Shown: positions 43,001 to 51,363, counted from the first letter of the stretch. The stretch is 64,000 bases of DNA from Alishewanella jeotgali KCTC 22429 (GCF_000245735.1 NZ_AHTH01000045.1:62001-126000); one strand, 5' to 3'. The notes: generated by a model from the sequence alone, not told the origin. Made by a program: numbers and translations.

Positions 43001-43829
43001 GGGGGCATTTAGTGCACACACCTTTGGTGCTGTAGGCCAGCAATGGGCGGCCGGTACTTTTGCAAATGTGATGGGTAATGCGGTGGCTGGCGGCTTAATG
43101 AATAGCCTGCAAGGTGGTAAGTTTGGCCATGGCTTCTGGGCAGCAGGCTTTAGTGCTTCGTTTAAACCCGGTATTAATAAAATAGGCGGTGGTGAGGCCG
43201 CTTTTGCCGGACACCGCATCGCCGCTGCCGCTGTTATAGGAGGCACAGCATCAAAGATAAGTGGTGGTAAATTTGCCAATGGTGCTGTTACCGGGGCGTT
43301 TTCTCAGGCGTTTAATGGGGAAGAGCAACTTAAACGCGAAAATGCCCAATATTGGAGCAGAGTCGAACGGGCAGCACGATATGAAATAAAAAGGCTTGAT
43401 GGAATGGATTTGAACACGGAAGCAGGTAGGGAGGCTTTTAAAACCTACTTGAGGCTGCATGGCTGGAGCGGGAGCCTACATGCTACGCCAATAGATCCTG
43501 AATTCAATCAATTGTCTAGGATGAAGCTTGGTTTGCGCAGTGATTTTGTAGCATTGGCTGCCGATGCTCAAAGTTATATTGTAAGAGGTACTGCAGCACC
43601 CTCTTCCTCAAGTAATATTGCAACTGGAGCAACTGTTGGTTCGTCAACTGCAAGTGATATTGGTGGAACGTTAGGCCGCACATCTTCGAAAATACTCGGC
43701 CCTGTAGGTAATCTGTTGGGGTTACATAGCTACACAAGTCAATTACACTCGGGTCCCGTAAATTATTCTTTGACGATGAGTTGTGTAGGCACCAGCTGCG
43801 GTTTAGACGATATATGGATTGGGAAGTAA
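37074..43829 (+). CDS. Giant secreted SpvB / FG-GAP / YD-repeat / RHS-core protein
   Basis: This 2251-residue protein has a signal peptide (residues 1-17, ending AHA). Next is an SpvB/TcaC-like N-terminal domain (~30-335; LPRGIAGNTPELSLNYHS, GLLGIGWSIGG). About seven FG-GAP/VCBS calcium-loop repeats follow between ~350 and ~700 (DMNGDGFTD, DINGDGKTD, DFNGNGLPD, DLNHDGLND, DMNNDGQSD), then a Cys-rich spot (CYPHCLPCTVGPC, ~731-743), a Tc-toxin middle-like region (~780-900), many YD repeats (~1100-1800) and the RHS core (YTDHLGSVD, GRIYDSHIGRFLQADP, NRYSYVLNNPLSYTDPSGY at ~1903-1921). The last ~330 residues are a Gly/Ala-rich hydrophobic stretch, GGKFANGAVTGAFSQAF, and a variable tip of ~170 residues with no motif I recognise. 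By family, YD/RHS repeats form a shell around a C-terminal effector. Toxicity is inference. The DNA is visibly AT-rich except over the RHS core. Confidence 0.9.
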   Translation: MYKYALILLTILSTAHASSLPDSMVENSPTPHVQAIYNDLSVVGATSGAFRVDESGAATYSLPLQLPRGIAGNTPELSLNYHSQAGNGLLGIGWSIGGLSRIDRCRQTPVQDGAFRAVTLSKDDRFCLDGQRLMVVTGIYGAPNSVYATEIDSQVRVTALGGSFGHPDHFEVRRADGSISFYGKTLDSRFLTSTGNRILSWSLSEVTDQISANSNRIHYHYSSVSGEQLIDKVTYSGNTVTFEYVYSLRQDIPKAFIFDRMVMPSALLTGINVRNHANVNTYSIQLEHDNAPSSGHKRLKSITECGLSNRCLKPLILNWYESSGASIGFQLSAAFSRNISTTEQLIFSQLADMNGDGFTDWVYATKSGDQYKVFVMYGNGISMSSAQQVFSFSIAQSIFDNMMKPAGMEVLKLVDINGDGKTDFLFFEVNTQRAVWSARLNQFNGTSITTDYYSAISTDIAIALHDFNGNGLPDLLTHNGIRYNTSKEYSYSGTSLFGQLNAVCYRKPGVSDPINTQCGSTRMNFGFALTTSQAYDLNHDGLNDLVIEAQDKAVYLPNTYWAVFDAKINDANQLEFMLRDTLGGEQTIGNDLKKLYVLDMNNDGQSDYLYHDYNRWHIAYNSQSVPKIQTLALSQQLPNPDDMHFMQFLDLTGSGVPDIVYYHNGWKMLTYPFTSGPISVAGPTINTTTDSAQFVDMRGNGKPALVVTDFVNKRIRWFDFGVETETYPPCYPHCLPCTVGPCDNIQAQHMLLDEMSQIQSNPSVSNSLQDKIKAFTTGHQLTTSISYGFLNNTALQDEPYQNQSFTSTPGSYVFKLNGAIPVVSKVLSDTGQGITGVAYQYGEAFVQSGGRGFLGFSSLVTVDLQSGVKTRTRYRLGFPYIGLPMTTEQWSGNVLLSESRNVYSQLPLNGSKTVFPYAHASFEDNYQLNTNNTSTLISQIKTEQQYVAVSDSYVELREMRVYTKDVVHNIMRQVLTVNSYQQDNLSRWLINRLTRSTVTHQQGTGSISLGVASINPDPTKTVVRTSTFSYNGNGQLVEEVIEPEGNNEVYLKTVHSYDAVGNRTDSTVCSKHYITNCGVSAQQNLGERIYRSSTVLFDNDRRYVTSLVQNGVEVAKYSNFNALGQAQSVTENGIVSIRRFNAFGQPVFERTQTIAGAATGQYRIIRRSYIRSAVNLPANAPSGVWYEQVEQGGEPLSWSVYDAAGRVLASITQGFNSGEFRFQLAQYDELGRVTHQSQPGDNPSSLHWNVTEFDNLSRIKQVTAADGTLTSFNYSGASTTQTVTNFWANAIGQSKTTTKNAFGELLRVVDAAGTLRYEYDAAGNLLKATGVDSHSMVQAYNSRGFKKSMQDPDSGNWLYSYNALGELISQTDPRNHITLSYYDAFGRKYNEEIRHGQSLLRSVSWGFSDGIHAVRGLLTSETVTGAEAVNISKLFDYDSFGRLKDSVMFIDGETLTESFTYDQFGRVFQQFDASGDNFGQQFEYQNGYVKAIWEARYGRSSPNSVRYQLFEAMDAYGNVTQSRAGNGRSHWRSYDTKTGLINSITTSGQLQQWTYQFDGLGNLRNRKDALHRMRAAKYPYQMQTLDEYFEYDMLNRLTEVRLGSITSLWLEYANNGNIRYKSDVRWDAGFGGTLPPSDPPEDGISPPPEEGTWTLMGTTEFSRSASEYKYGIRPNQCNRTAGPRAVSQIGTQSYCYDTMGNQTRQYSDGTLVRQIDYGAIGKPSRIRSYNTDVANNSSPGDSFYTYDGSRNLVKRHVTEQGSTKIFYQHGGVELIIEGSERRFRRTFANAIVERSGNSITTSYVYTDHLGSVDVITNAAGQLLEKLSFDAFGKRRQVYTAAHVPVALSLASILNKTSRGFTGHLQVDHASIVHMGGRIYDSHIGRFLQADPFVQSPSNSQNFNRYSYVLNNPLSYTDPSGYLFKKLWKEIKPFVGAIVAVVGTIVCPACSPMLIGALAGAAGAAANGGNILKGAVMGAFSAHTFGAVGQQWAAGTFANVMGNAVAGGLMNSLQGGKFGHGFWAAGFSASFKPGINKIGGGEAAFAGHRIAAAAVIGGTASKISGGKFANGAVTGAFSQAFNGEEQLKRENAQYWSRVERAARYEIKRLDGMDLNTEAGREAFKTYLRLHGWSGSLHATPIDPEFNQLSRMKLGLRSDFVALAADAQSYIVRGTAAPSSSSNIATGATVGSSTASDIGGTLGRTSSKILGPVGNLLGLHSYTSQLHSGPVNYSLTMSCVGTSCGLDDIWIGK

Positions 43830-43832
43830 AAA

Positions 43833-44297
43833 ATGAAAAAAATCATTTCTATTATAACGTTACTTTTTATTTCATCTTGTAGTTTTGGAGATAATAGTGC
43901 TGTTAAGAAATATGAATTTATGGGGTGCAATTGGTTGATTAACGCTGAGTATAAATTTGTATCAGGCAGCTTTCAACGTGACCCACAAAATGTTAATGAA
44001 AAATTCAGAGCAATAACTTTTTATAGTGAACCATTTACTGCTGTAGATTTTGAGCACCATTCCCGTGAAGATAGCTTCGGATATCTTGAGCTGATTAGTA
44101 GTTTCAAAGTTAACGGTTTTAATATTGGCATCTATCTTGTTAAAACTGAACGTTTGTTTATGGGGGCTGAAATAAAGAATGTACATAGATGGACTTATGT
44201 AATTAAAGAGCAGTCTATTGCGTCTTTTTATAATATTGAACTTGAGGAATTTAAAGAGATAGCTACCGAATGCATCAATTTCCCGGAGGATTTGTAG
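43833..44297 (+). CDS. Small lipoprotein, candidate immunity partner of the RHS protein
   Basis: This 154-residue protein has a lipoprotein signal (MKKIISIITLLFISSC, lipobox ISSC, Cys16). The mature part has mixed charge and an aromatic-rich pattern with no family I recognise. It starts 3 bp after the RHS stop codon and has the same AT-rich composition as the RHS tip, so the two were probably acquired together. Position directly after a variable RHS tip is where immunity genes are found. A lipoprotein would act in the periplasm, which would suit a toxin active there. The function is inference. Confidence 0.65.
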   Translation: MKKIISIITLLFISSCSFGDNSAVKKYEFMGCNWLINAEYKFVSGSFQRDPQNVNEKFRAITFYSEPFTAVDFEHHSREDSFGYLELISSFKVNGFNIGIYLVKTERLFMGAEIKNVHRWTYVIKEQSIASFYNIELEEFKEIATECINFPEDL

Positions 44298-44419
44298 ATG
44301 GGTGGTTCTGTTGTCCTTGTTGTCGGAGATTTTCGCAGGGGTTAAATAGTGGACATAGTGCTAAATAGCGGTTCCAGGTTCATTCGTGTATTAGCCCCTT
44401 ATTGGGGAGCAACGTAAAC

Positions 44420-44447
44420 CCACCTCCTGCTCTGGAGGTGGATTTTT
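44420..44447 (+). terminator. Intrinsic terminator of the RHS-lipoprotein unit
   Basis: The 8-bp stem CCACCTCC / GGAGGTGG (44420-44427 with 44434-44441) has a TGCTCT loop and is followed by ATTTTT. It lies at the right end of the island, 30 bp before the end of the convergent dipeptidase gene. A smaller hairpin (CCCC-TTATT-GGGG, 44395-44407) precedes it. Confidence 0.85.
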
Positions 44448-44449
44448 GC

Positions 44450-44492
44450 TTATAACACCCTTCTTAGGGACCCAATACTATTGATGCTTTGC
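44450..44492. repeat. Right copy of island-flanking imperfect direct repeat
   Basis: This 43-bp segment starting TTATAACA and including TACTATTGATG matches 36719-36761 at 33 of 43 positions. It contains the dipeptidase stop codon and its last codons (read on the minus strand as AAGCATCAATAG). Confidence 0.6.
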
Positions 44493-45713
44493 AGCAACCT
44501 GCTCGGCCCGGCGTAAGATCCGCAGCACATTGCCACCCCAGAGCGCTTCGATTTGTGCTTTGGTATAGCCGCGACGCATCAGCTCCCAGGTCACATTCAG
44601 TGTTTCGCTGGCATCTTCCCAGCCCTGTACACCGCCACCGCCATCAAAATCGGAAGCAATGCCGACATGTTCGATGCCGAGGCGTTGCACACTATAGTCA
44701 ATATGATCGACAAACTGCGCCACAGTGACATCCGGGAACTGCTTACGCAGGCTGGCCAATTCGGTATCGTAGCTATTGCGGTCCTGTTCGTTGGCATTAG
44801 CCCAGCCGTTTGGCAGGTATTTTTCACGCAATTTGCTAATCTCAGCACTGAGCCCCGGATCGAGCTCGGCTACATAGCTGCGAAAGGCAACCATCTGTGC
44901 GACACCGCCATTGGCTTTAATCGCATCAAGTTGTTCGTCATCCAGATTCCGCAGATTGGCATGCACCGTCATGGCGCCGGAATGCGAGGCGATAACCGGT
45001 GCCTTTGACAGCTTAATGGCTTCGAGCATCGACTTTTTACCCATATGAGACACATCAATTAGAATGCCATGGTGGTTTAGTTCGGCGACGAGTTGCCGGC
45101 CCAACGCCGATAACCCCGGATCCTGCTCAGCGTCATTTAGGTCGCTACGCGGATTTGAACTGCCCGAAAATTGGTTATGACCGATATGGGTAAAACTCAC
45201 ATAACGAATACCACGCTCAGCCCATTTCGCGACGTCTTTGACACTGTCGCCGAGCGGATAGGCGTTTTCCATCCCCAGCAGCACAATGCGTTTACCTGCT
45301 GCATGCAGGGCTTCAATTTCGGCTGCCGTTTTCGCCAGCCCAACCTGCTCCGGATAGGCACGGATCATCCGCATTATGGCCTGATAGCTATGCTCGGCGG
45401 TGGCGGCGGCTTGCTGATAAGCCTCCGGGGTCAGGGCTCCCTGACCCACATAAACGATCAGAAACACCGCATCCAGGCCACCAGCACGCATCTTGGGCAG
45501 ATCGACCTGGGCTTTGGTAAAGCCACCCGGATCGAGCAGATGCGTCGCATAGCCACGGCCGATATCGACATGGGTATCAATGGTCAGAATTTGCTGATGT
45601 AAAGCCCGGGCTTCCGCTTCGGTCACGACTTTGCTTTGTGCCAGGGCAGTACCACTGAGAGTACCACTGAGCAAGAGGGCGGAGACCAGAGAGGCCAGTT
45701 TCGCTAAGCGCAT
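44478..45713 (-). CDS. Exported membrane-dipeptidase family (M19) peptidase
   Basis: This 411-residue protein has a Sec signal peptide (hydrophobic LASLVSALLLSGTLSGTALA). The M19 zinc-binding signature is in TIDTHVDIGRGYATH; further ligands appear in YVSFTHIGHNQFSGS and APVIASHSGAMTVH, and DFDGGGGVQGW is near the C-terminus. M19 enzymes hydrolyse dipeptides, including some with D-amino acids. It is probably periplasmic. It is the first core gene to the right of the RHS island and runs toward it. The 3' end is duplicated in part at 36.7 kb. Confidence 0.88.
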   Translation of the reverse strand: MRLAKLASLVSALLLSGTLSGTALAQSKVVTEAEARALHQQILTIDTHVDIGRGYATHLLDPGGFTKAQVDLPKMRAGGLDAVFLIVYVGQGALTPEAYQQAAATAEHSYQAIMRMIRAYPEQVGLAKTAAEIEALHAAGKRIVLLGMENAYPLGDSVKDVAKWAERGIRYVSFTHIGHNQFSGSSNPRSDLNDAEQDPGLSALGRQLVAELNHHGILIDVSHMGKKSMLEAIKLSKAPVIASHSGAMTVHANLRNLDDEQLDAIKANGGVAQMVAFRSYVAELDPGLSAEISKLREKYLPNGWANANEQDRNSYDTELASLRKQFPDVTVAQFVDHIDYSVQRLGIEHVGIASDFDGGGGVQGWEDASETLNVTWELMRRGYTKAQIEALWGGNVLRILRRAEQVAAKHQ

Positions 45714-45787
45714 GCTGCATCCTTTTTGTTGTTATTAATAAAATGGAACGACAGGAGCTTAGCTTGGAAGACAGAGTACAGCAAGTC

Positions 45788-46978
45788 TTAGTCAGAGCGA
45801 TTCAGCTTGCCAATTCCTTGAATTAAAACAGTTAAGGCACCGGCTATCAGGCCCCAGAATGCAGATGCAATACCAAACAAACTGATACCAGATGCGGTAA
45901 CCAGTAAGGTAATCACGGCAGCCTCCCGATACTCGGCATCGGCAGTACAGCTTTGTAGATTTACCGCAATAGTTCCAAGTAGCGCGAGTCCGGCCAGAGC
46001 AGCCACCATTTCGGCTGGAAAGGCGGCAAAAAGAGCAACGACTGTCGCGCCTGCCAAACCGAACAACAAATAAAAGATCCCAGCAGCAATACCGGCGACA
46101 TAACGTTTGCTGCCATCAGGGTGCGCTTCATGACCACTGCAAATCGCAGCCGTGATAGCGGCTAAATTGATTGAGAAAGCGCCAAGAGGCGCGAGTAATA
46201 ACGTACTAAGTGCGGTACCGCTAATCAGCGGCGAGACGGGTGTTTGATAGCCACTGGTTCGAAGTACTGCGACTCCCGGAATATTTTGTGACGCCATGGT
46301 TACCAGCAGTAGTGGTAAGCCAACACCAATTAAAGCAGATAATGAAAAATCTGGGGTAATCCAAACCGGCTCGGCGAGTGTCAGACTTACTGCCGACAGG
46401 TCAAGCGTGCCGCCAAACCAAACCAGTAATAAACCACAAAGTAATACCGCCAAAATCGCGTAACGAGGTATGAATGCTTTGGCAAGAAGGTAGGTGAGAC
46501 ACATCGCACCAACCAGGACTAATTGCTGCTGTAGGCTGCTGAAGATCGAAAAGCCGAATTGCAGCAAAATACCAGCTAACATGGCACTGGCTAGTGGTAA
46601 TGGTATTAATTTGGTCAAACGTTCAAACATGCCGCTCAAGCCGATTAATAAACCAAGGCCTGCGGTAAAGATAAAAACGCCGGTCGCTTCCGCCAGCGTC
46701 AGACCTTGCAGGCTGGTGGCCAGCAGCGCCGCACCTGGCGTTGACCAGGCGGTAATCACCGGGGCTTTGTAATACCAGGACAAACCAATACAGGTCAGCG
46801 CCATACCGATGCCCAGTGCCAACAGCCAGGACGCCATCACGGCGTTGTCGGCACCGGCGGCGGCTGCTGCCTGAAACACAATCGCCACTGAACTGGCAAA
46901 GCCAACCAGCACCGCAACAAAACCGGCCACCACGGCCGACAGGCTCCAATCATTAAGACGCATTCTGCTGCTCATCAA
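45788..46978 (-). CDS. benE: BenE-family transporter
   Basis: This 396-residue integral membrane protein has about 12 hydrophobic segments. The N-terminal region ([39 protein letters not shown]) is characteristic of the benzoate:H+ symporter BenE/YdcO family. Whether benzoate is the substrate here is unknown; no aromatic degradation genes are nearby. Its start overlaps the mutS 3' end by 4 bp, so it is likely translated from the mutS transcript. Confidence 0.85.
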   Translation of the reverse strand: MMSSRMRLNDWSLSAVVAGFVAVLVGFASSVAIVFQAAAAAGADNAVMASWLLALGIGMALTCIGLSWYYKAPVITAWSTPGAALLATSLQGLTLAEATGVFIFTAGLGLLIGLSGMFERLTKLIPLPLASAMLAGILLQFGFSIFSSLQQQLVLVGAMCLTYLLAKAFIPRYAILAVLLCGLLLVWFGGTLDLSAVSLTLAEPVWITPDFSLSALIGVGLPLLLVTMASQNIPGVAVLRTSGYQTPVSPLISGTALSTLLLAPLGAFSINLAAITAAICSGHEAHPDGSKRYVAGIAAGIFYLLFGLAGATVVALFAAFPAEMVAALAGLALLGTIAVNLQSCTADAEYREAAVITLLVTASGISLFGIASAFWGLIAGALTVLIQGIGKLNRSD

Positions 46979-49536
46979 ATGTCCAGCTGTTGTTTCAGTT
47001 GATACAGATAATCCAACGCCTGGCGAGCAGTTAGATCATCTGGGTTAAGCTGACGCAGCTGAGCCAGCAGCGGATGCTCCGGCGCCAGTAATTCCAGTTG
47101 GGTCACAGGTTCAGGCGTCGTCGTTGGCCCGTTTTGTTCCAACTGGCGCAGTTTTTGCCGTGCCAGTTGAATCACCGGCCTTGGCACCCCGGCCAGCTGG
47201 GCGACCTGCAGGCCAAAACTCTTGCTGGCGGCGCCTTCCTGCACATGATGCATAAATACAATGCCATCACCGTGCTCAACCGCATCCAGATGGACATTGG
47301 CGACGGCAGGTAATTGCTGCGCCAGACTGGTCAGTTCAAAATAATGGGTAGCAAACAGGGTTAACGCCTGCAGTTGATTGGCCAGATAGTCGACACAGGC
47401 CCAGGCCAGACTCAGGCCATCATAGGTACTGGTGCCACGGCCAATTTCATCCATCAACACCAGACTTTGTGCGGTGGCATGATGCAGAATGGTCGCGGTT
47501 TCCGTCATCTCCACCATAAAGGTCGAGCGGCCGGACGCCAGATCATCAGAGGCGCCAATGCGGGTAAAAATACGGTCGATTGGACCTATAACCGCCTGCT
47601 CTGCCGGCACAAAGCTGCCGATGGCGGCCATTAAGGCAATCAGGGCAGTTTGCCGCATATAAGTTGATTTACCGCCCATATTGGGGCCAGTGATCATCAG
47701 CATCCGCCGTGAGGCGTCTAATTGCAACGGATTGGCAATAAAGGGCGCCTTTAGCACCCGCTCCACCACCGGATGCCGCGCCTGGGTCAGCTGAATACCG
47801 ATCTGCTCAGTTAATAGCGGCCGGCAATACTGATACAGCACCGCACACTCGGCAAAGCTGCACAGCACATCCAGTTCCGACAAGGCTTGTGCCAGCTGTT
47901 GCAGCTGCGCCAGATAAGGGCTCACGGCGTCAAACAGCGCGTCATAGAGCTGTTTTTCCAGCGCCAGCGCCTTACTCTGGCTACCCAGTACCTTATCTTC
48001 GTATTCTTTTAGCTCCGGAATAATATAGCGTTCATTATTTTTCAGTGTTTGCCGGCGCACATACTCCGGCGGCACCCTGGTATCAGCACTGCGACCGGTT
48101 TCGATATAAAAACCATGGATCTTGTTAAAGCCGACTTTTAACGAACTAATACCGGTACGCTCACGCTCGCGCAACTCCAGTTGCTGTAAGTAGTCGGTGG
48201 CACCTTCAGCCAGCGCCCGCCATTCATCAAGCTCGGCATCATAGCCCGGAGCAATGACGCCGCCATCACGGATCAGCACCGGTGGTGATTCGACGATAGC
48301 GCGTTGTAATAATTCAGCCAGCTCCGGCACCGGCAGGGTGGCCTGCTGATGCTGCTGCAGCAACTGACTTTTGGCATGCAGTAACTGTTGCTGTAGCTCT
48401 GGCAGCTCGGTTAGCGCCTGGCGTAGCCGGGCAAAGTCGCGGGGCCGGGCGCTGCGCAGGGCCAGCCGGGCCAGGATCCGTTCGATATCGCCGATTTGCT
48501 TTAGTGAGGGTTGCAGCGCCTGAAAATCTTCTGTCAGTTCCTGTACCGCATCCAGCCGCTGATTGAGCTGAGTGCGGTTACGCAGCGGCGCATGGATCCA
48601 GCGCTTCAGTAAGCGGGAGCCCATGGCAGTCTGGGTTTTATCCAGCACGGCCGCCAGCGTATGCTCAGTTTGCCCGTTTAAGGTATGGGTTAATTCCAGA
48701 TTGCGGCGGGTGGCCGCATCCAGTACGATAAAATCATCCGGCCGCTCCAGGGCGATACTGCGTAAATGCGGTAACTGAGCGCGCTGGGTATCTTTGACAT
48801 ATTGCATCAAACAGCCGGCGGCCATCAGCGCAACCGGCGCTTCCAACACGCCAAAGCTCTGTAAATCGCGGGTGCCAAATTGCTGGCACAGTAAGCGCTC
48901 GGCACTGGCCAGTTCAAACTCCCATACCGGACGGCGGCGGGCGCCTTTGCGTTCGGTCAGGTGCGGTAGACTAAAGTTTTCCGGATAGAGCAATTCGGCC
49001 GGATTTAGCCGTTGCAGCAAGGCGGCCAAATCATCGGCATGACTGACCTGATTCAGCAAAAAACGGCCACTGGTCAGATCCAGTTGCGCCAGACCAAAGT
49101 GGCTGCGACTCTCACTGATGGCACAGAGTAAATTATCCTGCCGCTCATTCAGCAACGCCTCGTCGGTCACGGTGCCCGGGGTAACAATCCGCACCACCTT
49201 GCGCTCTACCGGCCCCTTGCTGGTCGCCGGATCGCCAATCTGTTCGCAAATGGCGACGGACTCACCCAATTGCACCAGACGCGCCAGATAACCCTCAACG
49301 GCATGATAGGGCACGCCGGCCATCGGGATCGGTTCACCGGCGCTTTGACCGCGTTTGGTCAGCGAAATATCTAACAGGGCGGCAGCCTTTTTCGCATCTT
49401 CATAAAATAGTTCGTAAAAATCACCCATCCGGTAAAACAATAAGATCTGCGGATGCTGGCTTTTCAGTGCCAGATATTGCTGCATCATCGGGGTATGATT
49501 GCTTAACGCTTGCTCCGGTTTCTGGTCTGACGGCAT
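46975..49536 (-). CDS. mutS: DNA mismatch repair protein MutS
   Basis: This mismatch-recognition ATPase has 853 residues from the ATG at 49536, the same as E. coli MutS. The mismatch-contacting motif is in [17 protein letters not shown] (Phe-x-Glu form GDFYELF). The Walker A is [17 protein letters not shown], followed by [18 protein letters not shown] and [18 protein letters not shown]. An in-frame extension upstream to 49662 would run through pncC and is rejected. benE is coupled at its 3' end; pncC is divergent with only 31 bp between start codons. Confidence 0.97.
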   Translation of the reverse strand: MPSDQKPEQALSNHTPMMQQYLALKSQHPQILLFYRMGDFYELFYEDAKKAAALLDISLTKRGQSAGEPIPMAGVPYHAVEGYLARLVQLGESVAICEQIGDPATSKGPVERKVVRIVTPGTVTDEALLNERQDNLLCAISESRSHFGLAQLDLTSGRFLLNQVSHADDLAALLQRLNPAELLYPENFSLPHLTERKGARRRPVWEFELASAERLLCQQFGTRDLQSFGVLEAPVALMAAGCLMQYVKDTQRAQLPHLRSIALERPDDFIVLDAATRRNLELTHTLNGQTEHTLAAVLDKTQTAMGSRLLKRWIHAPLRNRTQLNQRLDAVQELTEDFQALQPSLKQIGDIERILARLALRSARPRDFARLRQALTELPELQQQLLHAKSQLLQQHQQATLPVPELAELLQRAIVESPPVLIRDGGVIAPGYDAELDEWRALAEGATDYLQQLELRERERTGISSLKVGFNKIHGFYIETGRSADTRVPPEYVRRQTLKNNERYIIPELKEYEDKVLGSQSKALALEKQLYDALFDAVSPYLAQLQQLAQALSELDVLCSFAECAVLYQYCRPLLTEQIGIQLTQARHPVVERVLKAPFIANPLQLDASRRMLMITGPNMGGKSTYMRQTALIALMAAIGSFVPAEQAVIGPIDRIFTRIGASDDLASGRSTFMVEMTETATILHHATAQSLVLMDEIGRGTSTYDGLSLAWACVDYLANQLQALTLFATHYFELTSLAQQLPAVANVHLDAVEHGDGIVFMHHVQEGAASKSFGLQVAQLAGVPRPVIQLARQKLRQLEQNGPTTTPEPVTQLELLAPEHPLLAQLRQLNPDDLTARQALDYLYQLKQQLDI

Positions 49537-49567
49537 AATGGTGCTAACACTTCCTGTTGGATCAAAT

Positions 49568-50068
49568 ATGACAGCGGAAACAACAAGCTTAGCGCTTGCC
49601 ACTGAACTAGGGCAGCTATTATTACGGAAAAAAGCCAGTATCACCACTGCAGAATCCTGCACCGGTGGTGGGGTTGCCTACTGGCTGACCGCGGTAGCCG
49701 GCAGCTCGGCCTATGTTGACCGTAGCTTTGTTACCTACAGCAATAAAGCCAAGCAGCAATTGTTAGGGGTACGCAGCGCAACGCTATTACAATATGGCGC
49801 CGTCAGCGAGCAAACGGTAGCCGAGATGGCCAGTGGCGCAGCCCAGGCGGCGGGTGCCAGCATAGCGCTTGCCATCTCCGGCATTGCCGGCCCTACCGGT
49901 GGCACGGCAAAGAAGCCGGTCGGTACCGTCTGTTTCGGTTTTAGTATCGACGGGACTGTCAGCACTCAGCAATTGCATTTTGCTGGCGACCGGCAGCAGA
50001 TCCGCCAGCAGGCGATTGAACATGCGCTCAGACAATGCATCTTGTTATTGACAGCCCCAACAAACTAG
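49568..50068 (+). CDS. pncC: Nicotinamide-nucleotide amidase PncC (CinA C-terminal type)
   Basis: This 166-residue enzyme deamidates NMN to nicotinate mononucleotide in pyridine nucleotide recycling. Family motifs [22 protein letters not shown], with the conserved serine/threonine nucleophile region, [14 protein letters not shown] and [20 protein letters not shown] are present. The ATG at 49568 has TTGGA at suitable spacing; an earlier start at 49499 would lie inside mutS. The pncC-recA order is the same as in E. coli. Confidence 0.94.
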   Translation: MTAETTSLALATELGQLLLRKKASITTAESCTGGGVAYWLTAVAGSSAYVDRSFVTYSNKAKQQLLGVRSATLLQYGAVSEQTVAEMASGAAQAAGASIALAISGIAGPTGGTAKKPVGTVCFGFSIDGTVSTQQLHFAGDRQQIRQQAIEHALRQCILLLTAPTN

Positions 50069-50088
50069 ACTACTGTATGCTCATACAG
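50048..50088 (+). promoter_or_regulatory. recA promoter with perfect LexA (SOS) box
   Basis: TTGACA (50048-50053) is a consensus -35, followed after 17 bp by TACTGT (50071-50076). Overlapping the -10 is the SOS box CTGTATGCTCATACAG (50073-50088), a perfect CTGT-N8-ACAG palindrome. LexA bound here would block RNA polymerase, as in E. coli recA. The first part of the promoter overlaps the last codons of pncC. Confidence 0.93.
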
Positions 50089-50125
50089 TTGTTAAAGGCT
50101 TAACCTAATTTCTCCGGAGCGACCA

Positions 50126-51172
50126 ATGGACGACAACAAACAAAAGGCATTAAGTGCGGCACTAAGCCAGATCGAACGCCAGTTCGGTAAAGGTTCTATT
50201 ATGCGGCTGGGCGACAGCACTGCCCTGGATATTGAAGCGGTATCCACCGGCTCACTGGGGCTGGATATTGCACTGGGCATTGGCGGCTTACCTTATGGCC
50301 GGATTGTGGAAATTTATGGTCCTGAGTCCTCCGGTAAAACCACCTTAACGCTGCAGGTGATTGCCGAAGCACAGCGTAGCGGTAAAACCTGTGCCTTTAT
50401 CGATGCCGAACATGCGTTGGATCCGGTGTATGCGAAGAAATTAGGCGTGGATGTCGATAAGCTGTTAGTTTCTCAGCCAGATACCGGTGAGCAGGCGCTG
50501 GAAATCTGCGACATGCTGGTACGCTCTGCCGCCGTAGACGTGGTGATCGTGGACTCGGTCGCCGCCTTAACGCCGAAAGCAGAAATTGAAGGTGACATGG
50601 GTGACAGCCATATGGGTTTACAGGCCCGCTTAATGTCACAGGCACTGCGTAAACTGACTGCCAATATCAAACGCTCCAATACCCTGTGTATCTTTATCAA
50701 CCAGATCCGGATGAAGATCGGTGTAATGTTTGGTAACCCGGAAACCACCACCGGCGGTAATGCGTTGAAATTTTATGCCTCAGTACGTTTAGATATCCGT
50801 CGTATTGGCTCGGTAAAAGAAGGCGATGAAATTACCGGTAACGAAACCCGGGTTAAGGTAGTAAAAAACAAAGTGGCACCGCCATTCAAACAAGCTGAAT
50901 TTATTATTCAATATGGCGCCGGTATCAACAAACTGGGTGAGCTGATTGACCTGGGCGTACAGCAAGGCTTAGTCGATAAGTCTGGCGCCTGGTACGCTTA
51001 TCAGGGTAATAAGATTGGTCAGGGTAAAGCCAATGCGATGAAGTTCCTGCAGGAAAACACCGCCATCGCGGATGAAATCGAGAAAGAGCTGCGGGCACGG
51101 CTGTTATTAAAACCAGGTGAAGCCGTTGCTACTGACGATGTGATGGATATACCAGAGCCGGAAGAGCTTTAA
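50126..51172 (+). CDS. recA: Recombinase RecA
   Basis: This 348-residue strand-exchange protein also acts as LexA co-protease. Walker [16 protein letters not shown], Walker [15 protein letters not shown], the L2 loop region [17 protein letters not shown] and an acidic C-terminus ([12 protein letters not shown]) are all typical. It is under a LexA box and ends in a strong terminator. recX is not directly downstream but about 5.9 kb further right, after the met genes. Confidence 0.98.
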   Translation: MDDNKQKALSAALSQIERQFGKGSIMRLGDSTALDIEAVSTGSLGLDIALGIGGLPYGRIVEIYGPESSGKTTLTLQVIAEAQRSGKTCAFIDAEHALDPVYAKKLGVDVDKLLVSQPDTGEQALEICDMLVRSAAVDVVIVDSVAALTPKAEIEGDMGDSHMGLQARLMSQALRKLTANIKRSNTLCIFINQIRMKIGVMFGNPETTTGGNALKFYASVRLDIRRIGSVKEGDEITGNETRVKVVKNKVAPPFKQAEFIIQYGAGINKLGELIDLGVQQGLVDKSGAWYAYQGNKIGQGKANAMKFLQENTAIADEIEKELRARLLLKPGEAVATDDVMDIPEPEEL

Positions 51173-51198
51173 GCTCTGCCGCATCTGATTAAAACAAC

Positions 51199-51233
51199 AA
51201 AACTCCGGACCTGAAAAGCTCCGGAGTTTTTTT
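51199..51233 (+). terminator. Intrinsic terminator after recA
   Basis: The stem AAAACTCCGGA / TCCGGAGTTTT (51199-51209 with 51220-51230) has a 10-base loop and continues into a T-run. It lies 27 bp after the recA stop. Confidence 0.9.
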
Positions 51234-51300
51234 ATAAGTGAATCGCAAATATTAACAAAAATGATTTTACGCCCTCGCCAGGCAAGTCCGCATCTTCTAC

Positions 51301-51363
51301 TCAACACTCAACACTCAACATTCAACACTCAACACTCAACATTCAACACTCAACATTCAACAC
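51301..51363. repeat. Heptamer tandem repeat, nine copies
   Basis: Nine contiguous copies of TCAACAY (pattern C,C,T,C,C,T,C,T,C at the last base) fill 63 bp in the recA-metA gap. There is no intervening spacer, so it is not a CRISPR array. It lies about 125 bp upstream of the MetJ operator. The rest of the 404-bp gap holds the recA terminator and the metA control region. Confidence 0.95.

Noticed and set aside
49499-49567. Extended N-terminus of pncC (and of mutS up to 49662)
   Set aside because: Each extension would run through the coding start of the divergent gene and is not family-like; internal ATGs at 49568 and 49536 fit the known proteins.
51301-51363. CRISPR-like or transposon-end repeat
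   Set aside because: It is a simple 7-bp tandem repeat without spacers or inverted ends.
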